From positions 1 to 13,888 of the forward strand of contig DASQVO010000434.1 in assembly GCA_035640715.1 (NCBI GenBank): a stretch of DNA of 13,888 bases, written 5' to 3'. Each line of letters begins with the position of its first letter. Positions within the stretch are counted from its first letter, which is position 1. The stretch comes from DASQVO01 sp035640715. GTDB lineage: Bacteria > Actinomycetota > Actinomycetes > Streptosporangiales > Streptosporangiaceae. The position numbers and the translations under genes are program-made. This document shows, one piece after another, positions 1 to 6,625 of the stretch. Under the pieces are notes generated by a model that saw only the letters and a list, made by a program, of their open reading frames with translations, had not been told where the DNA came from and did no database searches.

Positions 1-1
1 G

Positions 2-364
2 GTCGCCTTCGGCAAGCCGCTGGCTGAGCAGGGCGTCATCCGCGACTGGATCGCCGAGTCGCGGGTGCGGATCGAACAGCTCAGGCTGCTCGTGCTGAAG
101 ACCGCCTGGCTGATGGACACGGTCGGCAACAAGGGCGCGCACACCGAGATCCAGGCCATCAAGATCGCCACGCCCGCGACGGTCGAGTGGATCCTGGACA
201 AGGCGATCCAGGCGCACGGCGCCGGCGGCCTTTCCCAGGATTTCCCGCTCGCGGCCGCGTTCGCCGGTATCCGGACGCTCCGGTTCGCCGACGGCCCGGA
301 CGAGGTACACAAGAACTCCCTCGCCCGCGCCGAGCTGAAGCGCCACGGGGCCGCGGCATCCTAA
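2..364 (+). CDS. Acyl-CoA dehydrogenase, C-terminal part (5' end outside window)
   Basis: Partial gene; 120 codons are visible, open from base 2 to the TAA at 362-364. The protein would oxidise an acyl-CoA thioester to the trans-2-enoyl-CoA with FAD, passing electrons to ETF, in the cytoplasm. Seen: the visible part is the all-helical C-terminal domain, with FGKPLAEQG near its start, an AESR segment, a helix LLVLKTAWLMD, the AIQAHGAGGLSQDFPLA stretch typical of the FadE/ACAD10-11 branch, and the late DGPDEVH motif that lies at the FAD/dimer interface in this family. The C-terminus (ELKRHGAAAS) ends where family members end, so the 3' end is intact. Substrate chain length cannot be judged from this part. 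It converges on the next gene and is followed within 25 bases by a strong hairpin. The family is clear; the sub-family is inferred from the motif wording. Confidence 0.93.
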   Translation, partial: VAFGKPLAEQGVIRDWIAESRVRIEQLRLLVLKTAWLMDTVGNKGAHTEIQAIKIATPATVEWILDKAIQAHGAGGLSQDFPLAAAFAGIRTLRFADGPDEVHKNSLARAELKRHGAAAS

Positions 365-386
365 CGCACAGATTGGCCCTGGCCGG

Positions 387-423
387 GCCATGAGGGCCGG
401 TCTGGTGACCGGCCCCTCATGGC
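387..423. terminator. Bidirectional hairpin terminator between convergent genes
   Basis: The arm GCCATGAGGGCCGGTC (387-402), loop TGGT (403-406) and arm 407-423 pair along 16 bp with a single-base bulge. The right arm runs into the stop codon (TAG, 425-423) of the minus-strand aldolase gene. There is no T-run, as is usual in high-GC actinobacteria. It sits 22 bases after the dehydrogenase stop and would serve both strands. Confidence 0.8.
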
Positions 424-1307
424 TAGGACGCGCTGGTTTCCGCCGGGGCCAGCTCGGCGACCAGCGCGGCGACGGCCGCCGCGGATTCCCCGCCGACCGT
501 CCCCGCAGCCATCCGCACGGTCGGCCCCGTGACGCCGCGCAGCGACAGCGCGTACTTGAGGTGGGCGATGGTGTGCCCGGCCGCGAACAGCCGCTCGACC
601 GTGGCCTGGCCGTCCGCCGCCTCCGCCGCCCGTCCGCCGGCCAGCGCGCCGGCCAGCCTTACGTACAGCTCAGGGAAGGCGGAGGACAGGCCGGACACCA
701 CGCCGGTCACGCTCGTTTCCGCCGCCAGCGGAACCTGATCGTCCCTTCCGGTATAGAGCCGGAAACCGGCAGGCATGGCGGCGGCATACTCGCGCAGGCT
801 GGCACCCGCGCTGCCGCTGAGCTTGGCGCCCGCGAGACCGCATTCGGCCGCCAGCGAGGCCAGCTGCTGCGGTGTGACGTTCACCCCTGTCCGTTCGGGA
901 AAGAGATAGGCATACAACTGCGTGCCTGCCGAGGCCTTTGCCACCTCTCGGTAGTAGGCCAGGATCTCCCCGTCGGAGGCCGGCAGGTAATAGGGGGTGA
1001 TGGCGGCGAGCCGCCGGGCTCCTGCAGCGACCGCCGCGGCGGCCAGGCGCCGGGCGTGCCGGGCATCCGGGGCGCCGATGTGGGCGATCACATGGTCCGG
1101 GCCCGCCTCCCCCAGGGCGGCCTCGAAGAGGGCCAGGCGCTCCGAGTCGTCAAGCGCCGGGAACTCGCCGGTCGTCCCCGCGACGAACATGTTCCCCGTC
1201 GTAGCCGTCACCAGGCGGAAGAGCCGGGCAGCGGCGGTGAGGTCCAGTTCGCCCGATGCCGTGAACGGAGTCGGAACGGCCGTGATCACATCCAGTTGGG
1301 TAGCCAT
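423..1307 (-). CDS. DapA/NanA-family class I aldolase or synthase
   Basis: A 294-residue TIM-barrel protein of the dihydrodipicolinate synthase/N-acetylneuraminate lyase family, which forms a Schiff base between pyruvate (or another 2-oxo acid) and a lysine. Seen: the AGTTGE phosphate/carboxylate-binding turn (43-48), ITPYYLP with the tyrosine relay pair 106-107, YLFPERTG with the catalytic tyrosine at about 134, and the Schiff-base lysine in GAKLSG at about 162. These positions match the family almost residue for residue. The start is ATG 1307, because AAAGGA lies 7 bases upstream; a longer ATG at 1325 would put that site inside the coding region. It is divergent from a ROK kinase gene, so an amino-sugar or sugar-acid lyase is more likely than lysine biosynthesis, which would usually sit with dapB or other dap genes. 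True substrate unknown. Family certain, role inferred. Confidence 0.9.
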   Translation of the reverse strand: MATQLDVITAVPTPFTASGELDLTAAARLFRLVTATTGNMFVAGTTGEFPALDDSERLALFEAALGEAGPDHVIAHIGAPDARHARRLAAAAVAAGARRLAAITPYYLPASDGEILAYYREVAKASAGTQLYAYLFPERTGVNVTPQQLASLAAECGLAGAKLSGSAGASLREYAAAMPAGFRLYTGRDDQVPLAAETSVTGVVSGLSSAFPELYVRLAGALAGGRAAEAADGQATVERLFAAGHTIAHLKYALSLRGVTGPTVRMAAGTVGGESAAAVAALVAELAPAETSAS

Positions 1308-1384
1308 GTGCCCGTCCTTTCTCACCCTGCATGAGATGACACGCGCCGATTTACAATACGCAAATATGCTCTGGGTGGAGCGAT
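1308..1384. promoter_or_regulatory. Divergent promoter region of aldolase and ROK genes
   Basis: The gap between the two start codons is relatively AT-rich at 1349-1369. TACAAT at 1352-1357 could be a plus-strand -10 element, giving a start near 1364 and a short leader to the ribosome site at 1385. No convincing -35 element is visible for either direction. Shared control of both genes from this gap is inferred from layout only. Confidence 0.35.
1315..1320 (-). promoter_or_regulatory. Ribosome binding site of the DapA-family gene
   Basis: On the minus strand AAAGGA stands 7 bases before the ATG at 1307. This decides the start against the in-frame ATG at 1325. Confidence 0.7.
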
Positions 1385-1396
1385 GAGGAGGACTAA

Positions 1397-2425
1397 ATGC
1401 CAGGTCAGGACGGCTGGGTCGTCATCGGCGTGGACAACGGCGGCACCGCCAACAACGGCACCGTCCTCGACTCCGGCGGCCGGTTCCTCCTTGATCGTAT
1501 GGCCGAGATCCCGAGCTGCGTACGTGAAGGGCCCGACAAGGCGATACAGGCACTGGTCGACTCCGTCGACTACGTGCTCAGCCTGGCCGCCGTGCCCAGG
1601 TCCGCGGTCCGCGCGGTCGGCCTGGACACCCCCGGCCCGGCGAGCGCCAGCGGAGTCCTTTCCTCGCGTGGCGCCACGAACTTCGCCAACCAGGAATGGT
1701 GGGGATTCGACATCCGCACCGCGCTGGAGGACCAGCTAGGCCTGCCAGTCGTCTACAACAACGACGGTAATGCCGCCGCGCTTTATGCCCACCACACCCG
1801 GTACGGCGACGATCCGGACCGGCACAGCTCGGTGGCGGCGATCGTCGGGACCGGTCTCGGTGGCGGGGTCGTCGAGGCCGGGCGGGTCGTGAGCGGCGCG
1901 ACGGGGATGGCCGGGGAACTCGGCCATATACCGATCCCCATGGCCGGGCTCCTGGAGGACGGGCAGCCGATGCCGTACTGCAACTGCGGCCAGGTCTGTG
2001 ATGTGGAAAGCGTCGCCTCGCTGACCGGCATCGAGAAGAACCTGCTGCCCTACTGGCTGACCCGGTTCGAGGGGCACGAGCTCGGCCTGGGTGTGCCGCT
2101 CGGCAAGGCCGCGAAGCTGGTGCGGCGGTACGGTGAGGACGGCGACCCGCTTGCCCTGAAGATCTTCGACCAGCAGGCCATGGCCCTCGGCCGGCTCTTC
2201 ACGATCGCCGCGAATTTCACCGACCCCGGCGTCTATTTCGTCGGCGGCGGCGTGGTCGAGGCGGCGCCGCACTTCCGTGACTGGTTTCTCGGCAGGGTGC
2301 GCGAGCACACCATGCTGCGTGAGGAGCAGGCACGGGTGGCGGAGTTCGCGCTGGTGCCGGACCTTGACATGGCAGGGGCACGCGGCTCGGCGGTCGCCGC
2401 CCGCGACTGGCTGCTCCGCGGCTGA
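1397..2425 (+). CDS. ROK-family sugar kinase
   Basis: A 342-residue ROK protein without an N-terminal winged helix, so a kinase rather than a NagC/XylR-type repressor. It would phosphorylate a hexose or N-acyl-hexosamine with ATP in the cytoplasm. Seen: the phosphate-binding motif GVDNGGTANNGTV (11-23), NNDGNAA with the catalytic Asp at 123, the GTGLGGG turn (151-157), and the zinc region GHIPI with His177 followed by CNCGQVCDVES (195-205). In most ROK proteins the last part reads CxCGxxGCxE; here the third cysteine comes one residue early and Asp follows. GAGGAGGA (1385-1392) ends 4 bases before the ATG. The gene diverges from the lyase-type aldolase gene, as nanK-like genes often neighbour nanA-like ones; that parallel is suggestive only. 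No transporter or isomerase gene is next to it. Confidence 0.9.
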   Translation: MPGQDGWVVIGVDNGGTANNGTVLDSGGRFLLDRMAEIPSCVREGPDKAIQALVDSVDYVLSLAAVPRSAVRAVGLDTPGPASASGVLSSRGATNFANQEWWGFDIRTALEDQLGLPVVYNNDGNAAALYAHHTRYGDDPDRHSSVAAIVGTGLGGGVVEAGRVVSGATGMAGELGHIPIPMAGLLEDGQPMPYCNCGQVCDVESVASLTGIEKNLLPYWLTRFEGHELGLGVPLGKAAKLVRRYGEDGDPLALKIFDQQAMALGRLFTIAANFTDPGVYFVGGGVVEAAPHFRDWFLGRVREHTMLREEQARVAEFALVPDLDMAGARGSAVAARDWLLRG

Positions 2426-2431
2426 GCCGCT

Positions 2432-2446
2432 GGCCCGCTTTGGGCC
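2432..2446 (+). terminator. Weak hairpin just after the ROK gene
   Basis: GGCCC (2432-2436) and GGGCC (2442-2446) can pair around a five-base loop, seven bases after the stop codon. The stem is short, so it may only help the stronger hairpin further down. Confidence 0.3.
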
Positions 2447-2578
2447 TGGCCCGGCTTTAGGCTTGGCTCGGCGGATGACGACGACCATCATCAGACGGAC
2501 CCGCTCCGTGCCTTCGTTGCTGTACCCGTGCCAAAGCGTGATTACCTGGGAGCTAGCGGTGAGCGCGATGCTGAAGAC

Positions 2579-2621
2579 TCGTGCGGCCGGACGTGTCTTA
2601 TGAGGTCGTCCGGCCGCACGA
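2579..2621. terminator. Strong bidirectional hairpin terminator
   Basis: A perfect 15-bp stem (arms 2579-2593 and 2607-2621, starting TCGTGCGGCC) encloses a 13-base loop. It lies between the convergent ROK gene and the PH-domain gene and would stop transcription from both. The rest of the gap (2426-2660) shows no convincing gene. Confidence 0.8.
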
Positions 2622-2660
2622 ATCTCGGGGAAGGGGGGCGATAACGGCACGAGCAAGAGA

Positions 2661-3194
2661 TCAGTCGTCGCTGTCGTCATCCTTCATGCCCGGGAAGATC
2701 AGCCCGCACACTTCGAGGTACAGCTGCTCGGGGTAGGGCAGATGGTCCACGACGCGAAGCGCCTGATCCAGGCCGGCTGACTCCAGGACGAACTCACCAT
2801 ACCCGAGCAACCGGCCGAGTGCGGAGCGTTGGAAACTCATGTCCGTGACTTTGACGAGCGGCATCATGGCCACCTTGCGGGTGAAGACCCCGGTCGTCAG
2901 CAGCATCCGTCTCGACGTGACGATGAAGTAGTCCACCGACCACTCGACGATCTTGTACACCAGCCACAGCAGCAGCACGCCCCACAAGATCCAGACGGTT
3001 GCGACGGCAGTGCTGTTGTGCTGCGCGATCGTGGTACTGATCGCAGCGGCGATCGCGAGGCCCGCGAGGGCCACGGCAATGGGCTTGATCAGTACGGCAG
3101 GATGCCTGCGGACGGTAATTACCTGGTGCTCGTGGGGCAGAAGATACCTGTTGACAACACTAGGTACGGTGTCAGTGCCCGGCACGAGCCTCAT
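2661..3194 (-). CDS. PH-domain (bPH2/YdbS-YdbT-like) membrane protein
   Basis: A 177-residue membrane protein. Seen: a short cytoplasmic N-terminus (RYLLPHEHQVITVRRHP, 16-32), two hydrophobic segments at about 36-57 and 64-84, then a bacterial PH domain of the PF03703 type. The latter is recognisable by DYFIVTSRRMLLTTGVF (88-104), the MPLVKVTDMSF strand pair (111-121), LGYGEFVLESAG (130-141) and a final helix (LPYPEQLYLEVCGLIF). The tail is acidic (KDDDSDD). Proteins of this layout are common single genes in actinobacteria; their function is largely unknown, with a membrane-organising role assumed. The start is uncertain because no good ribosome site precedes ATG 3194; GTG 3185 is possible. 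It follows a 51-residue membrane peptide gene by 30 bases on the same strand, so co-transcription is likely. Confidence 0.85.
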   Translation of the reverse strand: MRLVPGTDTVPSVVNRYLLPHEHQVITVRRHPAVLIKPIAVALAGLAIAAAISTTIAQHNSTAVATVWILWGVLLLWLVYKIVEWSVDYFIVTSRRMLLTTGVFTRKVAMMPLVKVTDMSFQRSALGRLLGYGEFVLESAGLDQALRVVDHLPYPEQLYLEVCGLIFPGMKDDDSDD

Positions 3195-3224
3195 GGCTAA
3201 CCAGTCTACGCCACGTTCGGTAAC

Positions 3225-3380
3225 TTATAGCGAGGTCAGGAAGCTTGAAAACCCGTGCGCGGCCGAACTGAGGAAGTTGCCGATGTTGCGGACGACATGT
3301 GCAGCACCTGCCGGCTCTTTGATCACGTAGAAGAGTATGAAGGCGATAGCGGCCCACCCGAGCACCTGCTTGAGGTTCAC
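3225..3380 (-). CDS. Small single-pass membrane protein, 51 residues
   Basis: A short protein starting with GTG at 3380 (first residues VNLKQVLGW), with GGGAGG five bases upstream. An open frame extends to 3455, but the ribosome site argues for the short form. Seen: one hydrophobic helix at about residues 6-20 (VLGWAAIAFILFYVI), a KEPAGAAHVV segment, then an amphipathic C-terminal part rich in serine and alanine ending in SSFLTSL. Peptides of this pattern (LKQVLGW, FYVI.EP, AAHVV) recur in actinobacteria, to my knowledge without an assigned function. Its position directly upstream of the PH-domain membrane protein suggests the two are made together and may act together at the membrane; that is inference. 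Confidence 0.75.
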   Translation of the reverse strand: MNLKQVLGWAAIAFILFYVIKEPAGAAHVVRNIGNFLSSAAHGFSSFLTSL

Positions 3381-3385
3381 GGTCG

Positions 3386-3391
3386 CCTCCC
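3386..3391 (-). promoter_or_regulatory. Ribosome binding site fixing the 51-residue start
   Basis: GGGAGG on the minus strand, five bases before GTG 3380. It picks this GTG over the upstream in-frame start at 3455. Confidence 0.65.
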
Positions 3392-3422
3392 TGGGCGCAA
3401 GTCCCGGTCCACTTTTCCAGTC

Positions 3423-3476
3423 ACTATAGCTTAACTCGCGGCGCTTCCCCACCATTGATTACTTAAAGTGACTTTA
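3423..3476. promoter_or_regulatory. AT-rich promoter/operator candidate with TAAAGTGACTTTA dyad
   Basis: Within the 369-base gap 3381-3749 this is the only AT-rich patch. On the minus strand TATAGT (3428-3423) resembles a -10 element for the small membrane gene. The perfect 13-base inverted repeat TAAAGTGACTTTA at 3464-3476 lies just upstream and could bind a dimeric regulator. The remainder of the gap up to 3749 is GC-rich and I see no gene in it. Confidence 0.35.
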
Positions 3477-3749
3477 GCGGATAGTGCGGCTCGCATGGCC
3501 CGGTAGACCATTCTGAGCAGGGAAGGCGCCCGCCCGCCGCGGCCCCGGGACTGCCGGGAAGGTGCCTGCGGGCCGGCGTGGCGCGGGCCGGGATGGCGCG
3601 GTCTCTGAGTGCCCGTGGGTGCGGTCGCCGAGAACTGGTGTGACACGGGAACCCCATCCGCCGGGCGGCAGTTATGCTGAATCGCCGGTTCGGTCACTTC
3701 GGGACCCCGCATCTGGCAGCATTCCCTCCGTGCACAGGATGCTTGTGGA

Positions 3750-4247
3750 ATGGCGATGACAGACGTGAGCGCTACCGATTTTGCTGTCATCGCTTACCGG
3801 GAGGATGACTGGTGGGAAGCCGACGTTCTTCCGGCGGTGCTGACCGCCGATCTGAGCGGCCTCATCCAGGCGCTTCGCCAGCAGCCGAGCGTCGCCGGCA
3901 CCATCGGCTTCGTCGGCGTGGGTGACGACTTCTTCATCGCCGTCCGCGTGATCCGCGGGGACGTCTCTGTCTTCCTGTCTGATGTCACCGCGGCGGCGGA
4001 CTGGCCGCTGGCGTCGCAGGTCCTCACGTTTCTCGACATACCTGTGCCGGAGGAAGAGGACCTCGACCAGGTTCTGCCTGCCGGGGACCTGTCGATATTC
4101 GCCGATCTCGGGCTGGAGGAGTGGGAACTGTGCGCCATCGCCGGTGACCTCGACCTGTTTCCCGACGAGGCGGTTGCGGGCATCGCCGGGCGCCTGAAGT
4201 TCCGCGACGCAATGGAGCGGGCACTTGAGGTCGCTCTGGGGCCATGA
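3750..4247 (+). CDS. tRNA adenosine deaminase-associated protein
   Basis: A 165-residue acidic protein that lies just upstream of tadA in many actinobacteria and is named for that association; its biochemical role is not established. Seen: FAVIAYREDDWWEADVL at the N-terminus, a central strand FIAVRVIRGDVSVFLSDVTAAADWPLA (about 70-95) with the V-SD-AAA pattern typical of the family, and an acidic C-terminal half (PEEEDLDQVLPAGDLSIFADLG, then LDLFPDEAVAGIAGRLKFRDAMERAL). The start could be ATG 3750 or ATG 3756; AGGA at 3736-3739 and GTGGA at 3745-3749 do not settle it. tadA follows after about 80 bases on the same strand, consistent with an operon. Confidence 0.82.
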   Translation: MAMTDVSATDFAVIAYREDDWWEADVLPAVLTADLSGLIQALRQQPSVAGTIGFVGVGDDFFIAVRVIRGDVSVFLSDVTAAADWPLASQVLTFLDIPVPEEEDLDQVLPAGDLSIFADLGLEEWELCAIAGDLDLFPDEAVAGIAGRLKFRDAMERALEVALGP

Positions 4248-4329
4248 CGCCGGTCCGGCGCGCTTGCCGTGCCCGGCCGGATCAGCGCAGGCGCGGGCGA
4301 TGCCGCCGCACGGCGCCGGGCCATCGGCG

Positions 4330-4887
4330 ATGACCACTGGCTATGCTGCCTCGTTCGAGCCCGCGATGCGGCTGGCGCTGCTGGAAGCCGCCGACGCCGC
4401 CAGGGCGGCGGATCCCGATGACGCCGACGTGCCGGTCGGCGCGGTGGTCCTGGATGCGGGGGGCGCCGTCATCGCCCGGGCCCGGAACCGGCGGGAGGCC
4501 GACGGTGATCCGACGGCCCATGCGGAAATGGTGGCGATCCGGGAGGCGGCCCGGATCACGGGGCAGTGGCGGCTGACGGGCCTGACGCTGGTCGTGACGC
4601 TGGAACCGTGCACGATGTGTGCGGGGGCGGTCACCGCGGCCCGGCTGGACCGCCTGGTATACGGCGCCGAGGATCCGAAGGCGGGGGCGGTGGGATCGCT
4701 GTGGGACGTGGTCAGGGACCGGCGGCTTACTCATCGCCCCGAAGTGCTCGGCGGAGTGCTCGCCGACGAGTGCGCGGCACTGCTCCGCGAATTCTTCACC
4801 GCCCGCAGGCCCCCTGGCCGGGGGACAGCGCCGGGTGACAGCCGTCGGGGTGACAGCGGTCGGGGTGACAGCGCGTCAAATGCCTGA
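4330..4887 (+). CDS. tadA: tRNA-specific adenosine deaminase TadA
   Basis: A 185-residue zinc hydrolase converting A34 to inosine in the anticodon of tRNA-Arg(ACG), letting it read CGU/CGC/CGA. Seen: zinc ligand His64 and proton shuttle Glu66 in TAHAEM (62-67), Cys94 and Cys97 in LEPCTMCAGA (91-100), the VPVGAVV strand (34-40), Asn53 after the ARNR turn, and the C-terminal hallmark GAEDPKAGAVGSL (112-124) followed by LTHRPEV. ATG 4330 was chosen because homology begins soon after it; an open frame reaches back to 4225, overlapping the preceding gene, and ATG 4300 is another option. Ribosome site weak in all cases. The last about 20 residues are an unusual extension built from a 15-bp DNA repeat (GDSRR-GDSGR-GDSAS), beyond the normal family end. 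Confidence 0.93.
   Translation: MTTGYAASFEPAMRLALLEAADAARAADPDDADVPVGAVVLDAGGAVIARARNRREADGDPTAHAEMVAIREAARITGQWRLTGLTLVVTLEPCTMCAGAVTAARLDRLVYGAEDPKAGAVGSLWDVVRDRRLTHRPEVLGGVLADECAALLREFFTARRPPGRGTAPGDSRRGDSGRGDSASNA
4833..4877 (+). repeat. Three tandem 15-bp units at the end of tadA
   Basis: Units GGGTGACAGCCGTCG (4833-4847), GGGTGACAGCGGTCG (4848-4862) and GGGTGACAGCGCGTC (4863-4877), preceded by a partial unit at 4821. They are in frame and encode a GDSxx pentapeptide repeat at the C-terminus of TadA. Confidence 0.85.
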
Positions 4888-4928
4888 CAGTGCTACTGGG
4901 CCGCTGGAGGTCGGGTAAGCTCAGCCGC

Positions 4929-5018
4929 GGTGGAGTCGCCTAGTGGCCGAGGGCGCACGCCTCGAAAGCGTGTGAGGGGGCAACCCCTCCGTGGGTTCAA
5001 ATCCCACCTCCACCGCCA
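4929..5018 (+). tRNA. tRNA-Ser, anticodon CGA
   Basis: A class II tRNA reading UCG. The acceptor stem GGTGGAG (4929-4935) pairs with CTCCACC (5008-5014), followed by discriminator G5015 and an encoded CCA (5016-5018). The anticodon loop is CTCGAAA, between GCACGC and GCGTGT. A long variable arm with a GAGGGG/CCCCTC stem identifies serine. The T arm is GTGGG-TTCAAAT-CCCAC (4991-5007). The gene stands alone between tadA and the esterase gene. Confidence 0.96.
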
Positions 5019-5098
5019 GCACGCACACCGGGGAGGTGGTGCTGTCCTGGGCGCGCTGGCGCATGCGCCGCGGTGCGGGTGCATGTAACCAATCCTGC

Positions 5099-5104
5099 GA
5101 GGAG
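5099..5104 (+). promoter_or_regulatory. Ribosome binding site of the esterase gene
   Basis: GAGGAG six bases before GTG 5111. It fixes this start; the longer open frame back to 4991 would run through the tRNA gene. Confidence 0.75.
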
Positions 5105-5110
5105 AACGAG

Positions 5111-6367
5111 GTGCTAGGACCGCAGGGGACCGCGTTTTTCCTGATATTGATGGTGGTTTTCGGCGGCCTGGTGATCTGGCTCGTCATCGCGAAGCACATC
5201 GTGTTCCGGGTACTGGCAGCCTGCCTGGCGTTCATTCCCGCCATGCTGTTCGGTGTCGCGGCGGTCAATAAGTACTACGACTACTACCAGAACTGGGGCT
5301 CGGTCGCGGCTGACTTCACCAACCAGGGCGTGGCGACCCTTCCCAGTGTCCAGCAGCTCGGCGACGGCTCGAACCGGCGGCTCGGCCTTTCGCCCATCTC
5401 CCGTAGCGAGGCACTCCAGACCGGTTGGGACTTCCGGACGAAGATCTCGGTACCGCGGCTGAAGATCAGCAGGGATGTCTACATCTACCTGCCGCCGCAG
5501 TACTTCCAGCCCAAGTACGCGCACTACCGGTTCCCCGTCATCGAACTGCTGCACGGCTCGCCGGGCAATCCCCAGCAGTGGATCGACGTGATGAACGTGG
5601 CTCCCACCATGGTGGGACTGCTCGCCAGCCATCAGGCCCAGCCCGCCGTGCTGGTGATGCCGGACAACGACGGCAGCAGAAAGTACTCGCTGCAGTGCCT
5701 CAACGGCATCGGCTTGCCGCAGGAGGCGACGTACCTGGCGGTCGACGTGCCCAACTACATCGCGGCCCATCTGCGGGTCCAGCCGCCAGGCCGGGCGTGG
5801 GGCGTGGCGGGCCTGTCCGAAGGCGGCTTCTGCGCCGCCAACCTCGCGCTCCAGTACCCCTCCCGGTACGGGTACGCCGGGTCCATGAGCGGGTACTTCA
5901 AGCCCTACGCGGACCTGGTGCCGAAGAACAACCGGCCGGGAGCGCCGAGCGTCTACCGGAGCCCGTTCCCCAGGCACCCGGCCCTGCTGCAGCGGAACAC
6001 CCCGCAGATCTATATCAACCACATAACGCCCGGCACGCAGCTGCCCCAGTTCTGGCTGGCGGCCGGCGGCGGCGACGCGCCGGACGTCGCGGCGGCCGAG
6101 AGCTTCAGGCAGGAGCTCGAACTGCGTCAGGCCGTGGTTCCGCTGGATATCGTCCCCGGCGCGCACAATGCGACCGCATGGCGGGCCGCGCTGGGCCCCA
6201 TGCTCACCTGGATGACACCGCAGCTCGAGCACCAGGCGAATGTGGCGAATGCGTCGCTCGCGGCCAGCGGGCGGGCCCGGGCGAGGGCCAAGGCTAAGGA
6301 GGCGCATTCCCGCGTCACGCCCGCGGGAGGCGTGCCCGGCACGGTCAAGAATCCGGGAAAGAAGTAG
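5111..6367 (+). CDS. Membrane-anchored alpha/beta-hydrolase (esterase-D/antigen 85-like)
   Basis: A 418-residue serine hydrolase of the PF00756 type, probably an extracytoplasmic esterase or acyltransferase tethered to the membrane. Seen: two hydrophobic segments at about 8-27 and 31-52, then a YYDYYQNW linker; a beta-strand entry DVYIYLPPQYF; ELLHGSPGNPQQW, which supplies the oxyanion region; the nucleophile Ser236 in GLSEGG; a candidate acid Asp322 in GGGDAPD; and His352 in GAHNATAW. All triad members are present. The C-terminal about 50 residues are basic and alanine-rich (RARARAKAK...NPGKK), perhaps a wall- or DNA-contacting tail. The GTG start at 5111 is backed by GAGGAG. It stands alone after tRNA-Ser and ends in a hairpin. 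The substrate is unknown; similarity to mycolyltransferases is fold-level only. Confidence 0.87.
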   Translation: MLGPQGTAFFLILMVVFGGLVIWLVIAKHIVFRVLAACLAFIPAMLFGVAAVNKYYDYYQNWGSVAADFTNQGVATLPSVQQLGDGSNRRLGLSPISRSEALQTGWDFRTKISVPRLKISRDVYIYLPPQYFQPKYAHYRFPVIELLHGSPGNPQQWIDVMNVAPTMVGLLASHQAQPAVLVMPDNDGSRKYSLQCLNGIGLPQEATYLAVDVPNYIAAHLRVQPPGRAWGVAGLSEGGFCAANLALQYPSRYGYAGSMSGYFKPYADLVPKNNRPGAPSVYRSPFPRHPALLQRNTPQIYINHITPGTQLPQFWLAAGGGDAPDVAAAESFRQELELRQAVVPLDIVPGAHNATAWRAALGPMLTWMTPQLEHQANVANASLAASGRARARAKAKEAHSRVTPAGGVPGTVKNPGKK

Positions 6368-6368
6368 C

Positions 6369-6394
6369 GCCGGCCACGGTGCCGTGGCGCCGGC
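6369..6394 (+). terminator. Hairpin terminator after the esterase gene
   Basis: GCCGG-CCACG (6369-6378) pairs with CGTGG (6383-6387) and, past a two-base CG bulge, CCGGC (6390-6394), around the loop GTGC. It starts two bases after the TAG. Confidence 0.7.
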
Positions 6395-6576
6395 AACGTC
6401 CGTGCGGTCGCCGGAGCGGCAAGGCGGGCTGGGCCCAGATCGCAGAATAGCCTCGGCGACTCCAGCCGCGGCCTGCAGGCGGATGCGCCTACCGCTGTGA
6501 CGCGCACCGTGTTTACGCCGCTCATCCCGGTGTGGGGCAATTGGTGGGCTAACGACACTGGCCACCCTGTCCGCCG

Positions 6577-6594
6577 CATATACGGCAGTATGTG
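6577..6594. promoter_or_regulatory. Imperfect dyad upstream of the 88-residue gene
   Basis: CATATAC, loop GGCA, GTATGTG: seven-base arms with one wobble pair, AT-rich within GC-rich surroundings, ending 31 bases before the start codon. It could be an operator or a leader hairpin; TATACG may double as a -10 element. The rest of the gap 6395-6607 shows nothing else convincing. Confidence 0.35.
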
Positions 6595-6607
6595 GCGGGT
6601 GGCACCC

Positions 6608-6616
6608 GGAAGGAGG
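6608..6616 (+). promoter_or_regulatory. Strong ribosome binding site
   Basis: GGAAGGAGG, nine bases before GTG 6626. It is the main reason for choosing this start for the 88-residue protein over an upstream one at 6497. Confidence 0.7.
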
Positions 6617-6625
6617 CGAGAAGCG

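Noticed and set aside
390..1334. Long plus-strand open frame
   Set aside because: It is antisense to the DapA-family gene, Arg/Gly-rich without any domain, and overlaps the terminator; a product of high GC.
423..2425. Naming the pair nanA-nanK
   Set aside because: No sialic-acid-specific partner gene is present and active-site motifs cannot tell NanA from other family members.
2475..2603. 42-codon plus-strand frame after the ROK gene
   Set aside because: It ends inside the terminator loop, has no clear ribosome site and no recognisable content.
1736..2680. Long minus-strand open frame opposite the ROK gene
   Set aside because: No family similarity, composition typical of antisense frames, and it crosses the strong terminator at 2579-2621.
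3640..3678. Promoter GTGACA ... TATGCT upstream of the tadA-associated gene
   Set aside because: The spacing of 27 bases is far too long for a sigma-70-type promoter.
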